From Telmatactis stephensoni (lineage: Eukaryota > Cnidaria > Anthozoa > Actiniaria > Isophelliidae), in NCBI GenBank assembly GCA_029948255.1, contig JALIZF010001914.1, forward strand, positions 248,001 to 312,000: 64,000 nt of DNA, in the 5' to 3' direction. The notes beneath the pieces are model-generated. The model made no database searches and had not been told where the DNA came from. It saw only the letters and a list, made by a program, of their open reading frames with translations. The stretch's first letter is position 1. The number at the start of each line of letters is the position of its first letter. A program made the translations under genes and the position numbers. This document shows positions 44,501 to 54,511 of this stretch, one piece after another.

Positions 44501-47500
44501 AATGACAGTCAAAAGCAAAGCACCTATCAATGGTTTGCCCCAGGAGGGGAGGGGAGGGGGGTACGGGCAACCCACGGGAATTTGACCTCGTGCCCCTAAG
44601 TGAGGAATTTGACTCGGATGTCATCTTGAAAAGTGGAGTTTTTTGTTGCCGTTAACACAATGCACAACAATTCAAGTTAAATAAATTATTTCTTTACAAG
44701 GTTTGTGTTCCCTAGGGACGGGAATTTGACTCAAAATGAAGACCCAAGGGTGAAGAAATTGACCTTTGAAAAACTGAAAAAGTCAAATTACCCTAGGGTT
44801 ACCCGTAAACCCCCCCCCCCCCCCCCCCCCCCCCCACACACACCCACACCCTCCCTCCTGGGACAAACCATTGATAGGTGCATAAAATTACATATTATAA
44901 CCCTTGTCGATACGCGCGCTCTGATTGGCTGAAAGCTGTGCTTTATTAGAGAACGGAGCACAGTTCTGATGTCAGCAGCACGAGCTCGACCGCGTGCGCA
45001 CCTTTTGAATTTTTGTACGGAGAAACTTTTCCCGTGCTCCGTTTAGTAATACAGCACTTAGGAAGTGCCGAGAGCACTCAAGAAGTGTGGAGAGCACTCG
45101 CCTAGGTAACCGCTTGGAAAATTTATTATAGTCATTGTCACATAATGTAGTAATCTCATTAATGTGGATATTGAAAAGCGTAGGTCCCAACACTGATCCT
45201 TGCGGAACTCCGTGAGTCAGGTTCATTTTATCTCACATTACGTCCTTGATTGCAACAATTTGTTGTCTTCCACTAAGTAACTTTTAAACCAATCAAGCTC
45301 TGGATACTGAAAACCAGCGCGTTCTAATTTACATAGCAATGTAGAATGATCCACGATATCAAAAGCCTTCCTAAATTCCATAAAACTTGATACAACTTTT
45401 CTTCCATTTTCGATAGCTTTCCTCCAATCATCGGTGTGACTTTGATAAGGGCTGTAGTGGTTGATGTATTCTTTGTATACAATGTATTTTGTATATGAAG
45501 GATAAAAGCATAAGGATAAAGAAGGATAGTTATTTAAGATTCCTGACTAGTTTATTCGGAGGGTTTCAGTTTAGGCGGTTTGGAGTTTTGAGTTGTGTTC
45601 CCACCATACAGAAGAGACAAGAGCACAGCTTGTGCCTTGTGTTCTATTTTTTACCCCAGTGAACACTATTTTATTTGCCTGAATCTTATTTTTAACGCAT
45701 TTAATAATAATAATAATAATAAAATAGTAATGGTTTATTTACAGCTTTCCAATTTTGGAATTGGCTCTTCATCTGTAAAACATTACTCATAGCAATACAA
45801 AAATATGTTATATACAACAGTCACACACACTCTCATATTTACCACTTTATAGGCAATAGATGTTTACAAAATAATAATAAAATAAATAAAGGTTATTAAA
45901 TCAGTAGTTACATTTTTACAACACTTGATACTAATCTCGCGATCTGATTGGTTGATTAGAGTGTGTCAATAAGAGGACAGACACACTGCTGACGCGTTTC
46001 AGCGCGCGCGCTCGGTCTGTTGCCCCGCTTGAAAATGATTTTTTAACTTTTATCTCAAATAATTGTTGTAAAAAACGAATTGAAGATGGTTTTGAGTTGT
46101 CTGTCCTCTTATTGACACACTCTTGACGTCATAAAATGTTCAAAACTTTGCAGTGAAACCACTCGCTGCGCTCGTGATTCCACTTGAGTTTTGAACATTT
46201 TATGACGTCAAGAGTGTGTCAATAAGAGGACAGACAACTCAAAACCATCTTCAATTTGTTAATTTTACAACACTTGATACTAATCTCGCGATCTGATTGG
46301 TTGATTAGAGTGTGTCAATAAGAGGACAGACACACTGCTGACGCGTTTCAGCGCGCGCGCTCGTTCTGTTGCCCCGTTTGAAAAGGATTTTTTAACTTTT
46401 ATCTCAAATAATTGTTGTAAAAAACGAATTGAAGATGGTTTTGAGTTGTCTGTCCTCTTATTGACACACTCTTGACGCCATAAAATGTTCAAAACTTTTC
46501 AGTGAAACCACTCGCTGCGCTCGTGATTCCACTTGAGTTTTGAACATTTTATGACGTCAAGAGTGTGTCAATAAGAGGACAGACAACTCAAAACCATCTT
46601 CAATTTGTTAAATATATAATAACAAAAAATTGTTATGTATTTACATGTTCACATTGAGATACTACATTGCTTAGTATAAACGTTCTTTATTGCAAGTTCT
46701 TGCAGAACATTACATGGGCGCTTGGAGATACGGATTTTATCTTCTCGTGTTCATTTGATATCTCACTCGTTCGCTACGTACGCTCACGCGTGAAATATCA
46801 ATCAACACTCGAAGATAAAATACGTATCTCCGCGCGCCCATGCAATATCCTCTGAAGAAATGGTCAACACTCAGCGTGCATCCATTGAGTTATGGATGCA
46901 CGCGGGAGGCTGCTAAGCACGAGGCGTAGCCGAGTGCGACTATAGCTTCTCGAGTGCTTAGCAGCCGACCAAGTGCATCCATAACTCAATGGACGCACTG
47001 CTGAGTGTTGACCATTTCTTTTATAACATAGACAAACGAAATAAGCCGCACGTTTAACCTAAATAAAAATACTGATGATCTTCAAAGTTCTCCATACATG
47101 GCGCGCGCTGTAAGAAAAGGAAACATTGATTCAGCGTGCTGTCGATCGAGTTCTGGATGCACGCTCGCAAGCGCTTATCATCCAATCAGAGCGCGCGTTA
47201 TATATATATATATAAATGATAAAGTTATTCATGCCGGCAATTCCACACTAATTTTTTCAATTAACTTTCAAGGTTTCTTTCTATCACGAATATGTACTAA
47301 GGACTGTGACATCAAAGGTCTTCACATTAAAAAAGGAACACCAGTAATCACTCCAGCCTACAGCATGCACCACGACCCAGAGTTCTACCCAGACCCCGAG
47401 AAGTTTGACCCAGAACGCTTCAGTGCCGAGGCTAAGCAGTCACGTGATCCTTACACCTATCTTCCTTTTGGCCATGGTCCTCGTAACTGCATCGGGATGA

Positions 47501-47676
47501 GATTTGCACAAATGGAGATGAAGCTGGCTTTGGTTCGAATCCTGAAGAAGTTCAGTTTTGTTGTGGCTCCCGAAACTGAGATCCCTCCTGAGATAGCTCT
47601 GAAGGCGGTCTTGGGCGCCAAAAATGGTGTAAAACTGCGCGTTAAACGCAGAGAACCAGAACTTGCCCAGTACTAG
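41541..47676 (+). CDS. P450-4: CYP3-clan cytochrome P450, intact
   Basis: Exons are 41541-41888, 42434-42639, 43155-43437, 43951-44254 and 47273-47676, splicing to 514 codons plus stop. It keeps the membrane anchor, PGPTPLPF (46-53), W137-HRM-R141, AGYETT (315-320), E373-IL-R376, PERF, and FGHGPRNCIG with Cys453. Role as for its twin P450-3. Differences cluster in the exon 5 start (FFLSRICTKDCDIKGLHIKK, where the others have RE-C, and TPVITPAYSMHHDPEFYPDP). This is near substrate-recognition site 5 in CYP3 proteins, so the pair may differ in substrate even though exons 1-4 barely differ. Intron 4 (3 kb) is packed with hairpin MITEs. Confidence 0.95.
43516..43566. mobile_element. 51-bp hairpin insertion with 8-bp target duplication
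   Basis: TAGCCTGCGTCACATC and its perfect reverse complement flank a 19-nt loop. Direct AGAGTGAG lies on both sides (43508-43515, 43567-43574). Intron 3 of P450-3 has the uninterrupted site with a single AGAGTGAG. An 8-bp duplication is typical of hAT-type transposition. Confidence 0.9.
44517..44883. mobile_element. Inverted-repeat element with CACCTATCAATGGTTTG ends, intron 4 of P450-4
   Basis: The left end is mirrored by CAAACCATTGATAGGTG at about 44863-44881. G-rich and C-rich runs (about 25 C at 44812-44836) lie inside each end. P450-3 lacks it. Confidence 0.75.
44900..45445 (-). pseudogene. Non-LTR reverse transcriptase fragment in intron 4 of P450-4
   Basis: Duplicate of the P450-3 intron 4 fragment, with the same THGVPQGSVLGPTLFNIHIN block on the minus strand and the same upstream stop. 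Only two of the 20-bp GAGAGCACT words remain, against three in the other copy. Confidence 0.75.
45914..46612. repeat. Two tandem copies (349-bp period) of a hairpin MITE
   Basis: Units start TTTTACAACACTTGATACTA at 45914 and 46263. Each unit contains TAGAGTGTGTCAATAAGAGG near its start, then an inverted pair: CCTCTTATTGACACACTCTT...GTTCAAAACTT against AGTTTTGAAC...AAGAGTGTGTCAATAAGAGG. The two units differ at only a few bases. An (AAT)n tract lies just upstream at about 45700. Confidence 0.8.
46706..46850. mobile_element. Inverted-repeat MITE, intron 4 of P450-4
   Basis: CATTACATGGGCGC...GGAGATACGGATTTTATCTTC is mirrored by GAAGATAAAATACGTATCTCC...GCGCCCATG. The interior contains ATATC pairs, so most of the element can fold. 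Confidence 0.7.
46858..47022. mobile_element. 165-bp hairpin MITE, intron 4 of P450-4
   Basis: AAGAAATGGTCAACACTCAG is mirrored at the right end (47003-47022). Inner paired words are CCATTGAGTTATGGATGCAC and GGCTGCTAAGCAC. Two hairpin elements thus lie back to back with the one at 46706-46850. Confidence 0.8.
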
Positions 47677-48811
47677 CCATTGTGAACAGTTTAAGATAAA
47701 TGAGTACAGCCCTTGAGCGTTACCAATTGAAGTTTAGATAAATTTAGAGTTTTACTGTGCTTAGGAACCATTCAAAATTGAACGGAGCAACTACTCCACG
47801 CACGCTGTTATTTTATTCCGAGCTTTTGGGTTGGGTTCAGTCCAGGCTCATCCTCAAGGGAACATTAGTCTGCGCGGCTGGCTTTTGTTGGGGGAGAGAA
47901 AAGGAACACCACCAACGAGCCCCTTGGTTTTTGTGATACGCCTCCTAATACAACTACGGCACGTCTTTGTCCAAAATCAGATTAAGAGCTAACCAATCAA
48001 CCATTATTAACCATTATAGCAGATGGAATTAACTGAATTACAATGGTAAAATTACAATAAATTACGTTGGCTAAAATATATATGTACAAGTAAGAATAGA
48101 TTAAATAAGAGTTCCAAATCTACAAGATATCGAAGTATGTAGCTCTTGAGGGGATGAAGCTTTGACGGAAAAATTGATGAATTTTGGATGAATTTTGGAA
48201 TTTCTAGTCCAAACATACGGCCCAGACTACCCACCTCTCAAATCATCATCCATGACATGACTAAGGGTGGAATATCGATATCTCGGAGCTACCTCCCCTC
48301 CCCCCTATATCCCCCCCCCCCCTGTCGTCAGTGGTCAGCCACGCTTTGATCGAAAATGATTACAGTAAAACAACATCAGCAAAAAGGAAAATATTTGCAC
48401 AACTTCTCGCATCTTGGTTTATTTTAAAGCAACAACAACTAGGGCCATATATACGAGACCAAATAGGGTATTCAGGGCCGTATTCAAGGGGAGTACACTG
48501 GGCGTACGTACACCCCCTCCCCATGTAGAAGCCAAAGGTTCGCTTATCTATAATCGCGCTGTAGCAGCAGGTCCACCCCCTCTCCGCCATCTTTCCCCAA
48601 CCGAGTAGCAAAATGTTGGGGAAAGGTAAGGTAATTATACATAGCAACGGGCCTCCCAGGCTCTGTGTTTCACATTTTCTCTTCTGAATCGAAGAAATTT
48701 AATGTTTAAATTTCAACAATGGCAAATAAATTAAGTTTAATAGTCATTGAACACTTCTAGCGTGGTTATTTTCCATTTTGAGTCCGTTTTAGTGGGTTAA
48801 CAGCGAAGTGC
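47677..48811. other. P450-4 3' flank, parallel to the P450-3 flank
   Basis: Unlike P450-3 it lacks the 285-bp MITE, the long poly-G and the palindrome, so it looks like the less disturbed 3' flank. Short frames shared by both copies (48052-48234 minus; 48331-48528 plus) show no domain. Confidence 0.6.
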
Positions 48812-49681
48812 GAGGGTCTCAATGGGGGGGGGGGGGGGTATCAGTCACGACTCACGCTTAAAAAAATCACTTTTTCACGACTCACGGTTAATTTTTCCGA
48901 ATCACGGTTAACTTAAGCGTTTTGAAGAATTTCCGATATAGCATGAAGAAAAAATTCGTTTTGAATTGAATTGCTGAGACGCCTGGACAAAGACCACCAA
49001 GAGTAACATAGTAAGCGCCGGCCTGGCTGACGCCGAGTCAACTCGCCCATGCAGAGACCAGGCAATGCAATGCTCAAATGTCATTAGTCTCACGCCCCAG
49101 CGCCACAGGAAAGTTCACCTAGACTTTAGATCACTAAAATGCACCACAGGGCCCCCTAATCATTCATAAATGTTTTAATTAGTCTTGCGCGCGCGCATAT
49201 ATGGAATATTCTTTTTGCATTGGGCTTCCTGTGATGCTTCACCGACTTCACCGTGCAGGCTTCGTGGGTATCAAGGTGGATATCCTGTGTAAGCTTCCTG
49301 TGACAACTTGTCACAGGAAAATGTTGTAAGGCGCCTAACAAGCTAGGGACCGTTGATGTTTTTGTGCGCCATTTGCCTTGACAACACTAATTTATAAAAA
49401 GCAGAGCACGCGCTCTTTCCACAGGAAGCCCAAGTAGAATATTACACATGCACGCGCAAATAACAAGACTAAACAACGACGATTTAGGTACATTTTTATC
49501 ACCTTGATTAAAAAAATTCTGTTTGATTAGGGGGCCCTGTGAATGCACTATAAAAAACGAAAATCACGGCTCACGCTACAAAAATTATTCACGGCTCACG
49601 ATTACTTTTTTCGAATTTTCACGACTCACGGTTAATTTTTTAAGCGTTTCACGACTCACGCTTAACCCCATTGAGACCCTC
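48812..49681. mobile_element. 870-bp element with GAGGGTCTCAATGGGG ends, host of a nested element
   Basis: Both termini carry GAGGGTCTCAATGGGG in inverted order, and AAGTGC flanks both sides (48806-48811, 49682-49687). Subterminal repeats CACGACTCACGCTTAA and CACGACTCACGGTTAA occur near both ends. Without the nested insertion it is about 470 bp. There is no ORF. It is absent from the P450-3 flank. Confidence 0.85.
49145..49541. mobile_element. 397-bp element nested in the 870-bp element
   Basis: Perfect 18-bp inverted ends CACAGGGCCCCCTAATCA, with direct AATGCAC on both sides (49138-49144, 49542-49548). No coding capacity. The interior contains CACAGGAA/TTCCTGTG words in both orientations. 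Confidence 0.9.
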
Positions 49682-49960
49682 AAGTGCGGCAAAACTCAAA
49701 AACTCAAAATTTTTCTCTTCAAGCACCATTTTTTGAACTTTAGGCATTTTTATAACACATTTGAAATCAATTCTGGGATTCATCTATCTACAAGAATCAA
49801 GTCGCGGTTGGCGACTGGCATAAATGTTATGACCTCAAAATCGCTCATCCAAACGTCCATTTTACTCAAACCTTCATATCACTCTTAAATCGAATCGGAC
49901 GAAATTTTCTGTGTAGCGTTATATTTTGTATGCAGAAAGCCGTCACCATTGACGTCATTT

Positions 49961-50778
49961 TGGACTTCGAAATTCTTTCACTGTGCAAACGATATATATA
50001 AAGGGCAAACAGACTTCAAACAAAAACGTTTAATGTTAAAGTTTACTATTTATGAATTGTTCAAAATGTTTTCAAACAGGTTGACTAGTGCTGGATACAA
50101 CAACACAAGTTTTCCATTTCATTCAAATGTTTTACCTTTTCAAACAGTCACAGTCTTTAATAGCATTGATTAAAGTTTGTTTAGAAAAAACATAAGTCGC
50201 ACCCTGTAGCGGATAAAGAATACTTGATAAATTATCTGATACATTACATTGTATTCTGTTGTATTAGAATCCGACAAAGAATATCACTAGCATTTTGTGA
50301 CCTTCAGATGTATACTTCGAGTAACATAAACCACTCGCTAATAGTTGTGAATAACAATGGTTTACCTAAAAAAAACAACAGCTGAATCCTAGTTAAAATT
50401 CATATCGGTCGCCATACTGTTGAAAGCACATCAAACGTGTCCGCTGTCCGCAATGAATGACATACTCACAAATATCGCTCGCCACTGTTGTCACGATTAG
50501 GGATGCTGCTCGGGGTGGCTCGCAGGAATAATGAGAGCCCGTGTAGCGTTTTTCCGCCCTGTCGACTGACATGTTTAGTTTAATCGGCCTGGTGTTTTCA
50601 TTCACCAAAGTAAAGTTTTTAGTGCCGCTGGATCGAGCGCCCGCAGGTAATTATTTACGAAACGTAACGCGAAATATTCCCGTTATACATTATGACGTCA
50701 TTTTTATACGCGTATGTACATAATAATGTGTTCGTCCTACAGAACCTACAGGTACGAACAACCGTGATCAACGACACA
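49961..50778. other. Upstream region of P450-5, no gene
   Basis: Unique sequence beyond the duplicated block. Short frames only. The promoter of P450-5 presumably lies here; no core element is convincing. Confidence 0.5.
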
Positions 50779-53700
50779 ATGGAGGCAGCTTTAACTTTCT
50801 TATCCACAAATTGGGTTTGCATCTTTCTATCTGTTTGCTTTGTCATTTTTCTGTATTTCTGGGGGATTCGTCCTTTCCTCAGGTCCACTATAGTTGCAGC
50901 AGTTGGTGATCTGCCAGGACCGACTCCATTGCCGTTCCTTGGTCACAATCTCGATCTCATCAAGCATCGGGGACTCTTGCATCTACATATTGACGAGTAT
51001 TACAAGAAATATGGAAGGTTGTTTACGATGTTCTTGTTTTCTAAGAAGCCATCAATTGTAGTGAACGATCCTGAAATGATAAAGGAGATTTTTGTGAAGG
51101 ACTTTCAAAAATTCCATGACCGACCGGTGAGTATTCGTAAGTGTTTGCGAAGGCTTATAAAGCTGAAATAATGGCAATTTCTAGATTGTTATGAAGGGAA
51201 TTTAGTGTACATACAGTTCTTTCACTTATCGGACAAAGTATACGCATTTTTAATACAGGAAGTGCAACATGTCGCGTTAGGCTGCACTGTCTGACATTTC
51301 CTTAGGCAATAACAGTTGTTGCGTGACAGTTGTTGCGTGATTGGAACCCAGGGTAATATCACGCTAGCATGGTATGATAAAATGTTTGATTTATTGGAGA
51401 TTGGAATCTACTATCAACTTGTCACCTCGATATTTGTAAATCTGAAAATTTTCAAGGAGAATGCCTTTGAACTGACAAAGATATGAATTGTTGAAACTAA
51501 GCATTTTTGTGGAATTTTTGCAAAGAAATGTATGTGCGACTGTCTGTCTTCGTCAGATTAGGGACAATCTCCTCAAAACGTTACATGGTTTCACTATTAT
51601 CGATGTGACAAATTTGACAATATATTTCTTTTCCGATAAATCAAATATCTTATGTCACATTAGCGAGATGTAGGTCTATTCTCAAAACGAAGGGAAAAAT
51701 GCAAAAATAAAAAATCCTAGCTGAAAACATGTGACTGAAAAGCTCTAAACCGAGTTACCCACCACAAGTCGCAATACCCCTCAAGTATTAGTTGAACAGT
51801 GCAAGCTTTTTGAGGGGAGTATCTACGTGGTAGTTTTCTTAACACTGAAACTGTAAGCGACTATAGTTCCCATTGCAATTTGTTGCAATTATGACATGAT
51901 ATAGGTAGCTGTAATATGACACATTGTAACTCCAGCATTGAAAGATTTTCTATCCATACATGCAGACACTCTTTAAATTTCCAAGTCCATTTGATAAAAT
52001 GATGACCATCGCCAAGGGTGAATCATGGCACCGTATGAGGACAACACTGTCACCAACTTTCAGTGGTCATAAAATGAAACTGATGATTCCACTGATTAAC
52101 AAGTCATGTGACCTACTTGATGAGAAGCTTAATGAGGTGGTCAAGACTGGAGAAACAATCAATATTCACACGTGAGTTAGCTATTAGCATAAAGTAGGAG
52201 GGAGGGATGTCCCTAGGCCGTTGCCTTTCGTGACGTCACAATAATTTTCATAGTAGCAGCGAAACGCACAGAATTAGACATTCCAAGTATTTCTCAATTT
52301 GTCTTTTTAATAATAAAGTTTGGCCTTGAGCAAGTGCAATGAAAATGATAATGTACATTGTGGTTAATATCAGAGAGCATTGTGGTTACTATCTGAGAGC
52401 ATTATATTGTGGTTAATATAAGAGAGCATTCTGGATAAGGTTTTGAGTCTTATATATTGTATGTTCCTTGCTCTTTCGCTTCAGGCTAGCTCGCTGCTTC
52501 AGCAATCATATAGCAAAATATGTTCCGAAGGGGCTTGGCAGTACCCCATGCAACTACAAATCCACCAGTAACTCAATAGCAGATTAACGTAACATATTAG
52601 CGTAATGCAATCCCTAGTAATCAGGAAATAGCTATCGAAATACTGGTGGATTAGGGATGGACCATTAGATAATTGATGAGGGTTTGCACGAATTTAAGAT
52701 GCACAATATTCATTTTTTGTCTCAACCTCTACACGATATTTTTTAACATACTATATAAAATTACAAATTAGGACCGGTCATTATTTATCGCCTGCAGAGG
52801 TGTGAGGGGAGTCCACCCGATTCCCCATAAAGCACTGTGGCAATTTAATGATCCTCCCTAGGCATCTTCCCTCGTTGCTGGTTGAAATTTAATAATTTGC
52901 CCCCCCCCCCCCCCCCCCCCCAAATTGCTCCCCCAAAAACCAACAAAAAGTGGATATTATCAATTCCAATATTAATACGTAGCCTTCGCTCTGACGGTAA
53001 TAAAACATCCCCCAATGAGGAGCTTCCCCTCCACCCCCCAAAGAACAAACCCTAAAGCTTCTTCTCTGCACGTAAATCGTTGAATTTTGAATGATTTATT
53101 AATTGAATTCGTACTCTATTCAGTATTCTCCTCACCGAAGGACAACCGTGAGTTTTCTTGAATCCAAAATAATCTGTGTCATCTATAAGTACTTGTAGTA
53201 GCTTTGAGAGCTTTAAAGCATCAATAATTGGACTTCAAATTCGAAAAAGAAATTATAGGGAAAGAAGATGTTTAGAAAGCTCAACATTCTTTATCATGTT
53301 GACCACTGGTAGTATAGCCGTTACTATTTACATGTTTAACTTACCCGTCTGCCACTGGAAGCCCCTGCGACACATGCGCAGACAAATTTCCCTCCCGTTC
53401 CTTTAAGGTAGCTAACTATAGTTTGGCACGTACGCGCGCGCTCAATATCATGAGCATGCGCAACTCTGGAACTTACAGAAGATTCTGTACATGTCTGCAG
53501 TGCAGAATTTTTTTCGTTCTTTGTCAAATGAAAGGTAAAGATATGGACTTTCTTTAAAATGAGTTTAGAACAAAAATCCATCGTGGAAAACTTACGTTTT
53601 TATTTATTTTATTGGAAAAATTTCCTTCGTTAAAGCTGACGTGACGTTGCTGTAGCAACCTTTCGAGAAATGAGTTTCATATCAAACGGCTCTGTGATTT

Positions 53701-54480
53701 ATGATCTTTCATATGATTGGCTGAACGGGTTTCAAAGTATACATATACAGCAGCTATTATACGCGTTTTGTTATTGAAGTAAAGATCTTTATAACTTTAG
53801 TGAGCTACCTTAAATACGTTCTGATTTGTTTTAGATACCATCAAGCCCTTGTCATAGAAGCTATTCTTGCATCATTTTTTGGGATTCAATCAAACGCTCA
53901 GAGGGATTACAATGACCCTGCATTCTTAGTCGCAAGAGAAAGTCTTAATAGAGGTCCATTCAGGAGGATTCTGCTTTCTCTGGCAGCTCTTCTTCCTTTT
54001 GGTTCTTATATACTTAAAGTTTTCCCAAGTATAATACTTGGCAAGAGCGAAAAACTCGTGCATTTGACTGAAAACATTATTGCGACCAGACGAAGAGATG
54101 GAGTGCAAATGAGGAAGGTAATGTCCTGTGTTCTTATTGTGGTCATGGAAGCATAGAAATTGGGAGTTCAAATTAAGGTCGATCGCTAGAAATTTAACGC
54201 CAGTCGTGTAAATAAAGTGTAACATAAACGCTGTACTTTAAAAGTGAAACGTTAAGTATAAGTCGAATGATTCGTGAAAATTAAGGGACACCATTTTTAC
54301 GGAAGGTATGAAGGGTTGCCATATTTTCTCTTTCTAAAATGGTTTATTTAAGAATAAGAATCAGACTCCCGTTATATATAGCTAAGATTTGAAAAATGTA
54401 CAAACAAACCCACCTGTGTTTTGCATATGTAATGAAACACAATTTTATAATATCCTCAAGTAGACGTACTGTTTAGCAAG

Positions 54481-54511
<31 letters not shown>

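Larger units (their letters stand above)
41132..49960 (+). repeat. Tandem segmental duplication, copy B (contains P450-4)
   Basis: It begins CTCGCATCGGGGGCAAGCTT, as does copy A, and its similarity ends near GCCGTCACCATTGACG. Exons 1-4 and much intron sequence are nearly identical to copy A. It has its own later insertions (43516, 44517, 45914-46612, 48812). Confidence 0.85.

Noticed and set aside
50692..50778. Upstream in-frame ATG for P450-5
   Set aside because: It would add 29 residues ahead of the membrane anchor, unlike any paralog; the ATG at 50779 aligns with P450-3 and P450-4.
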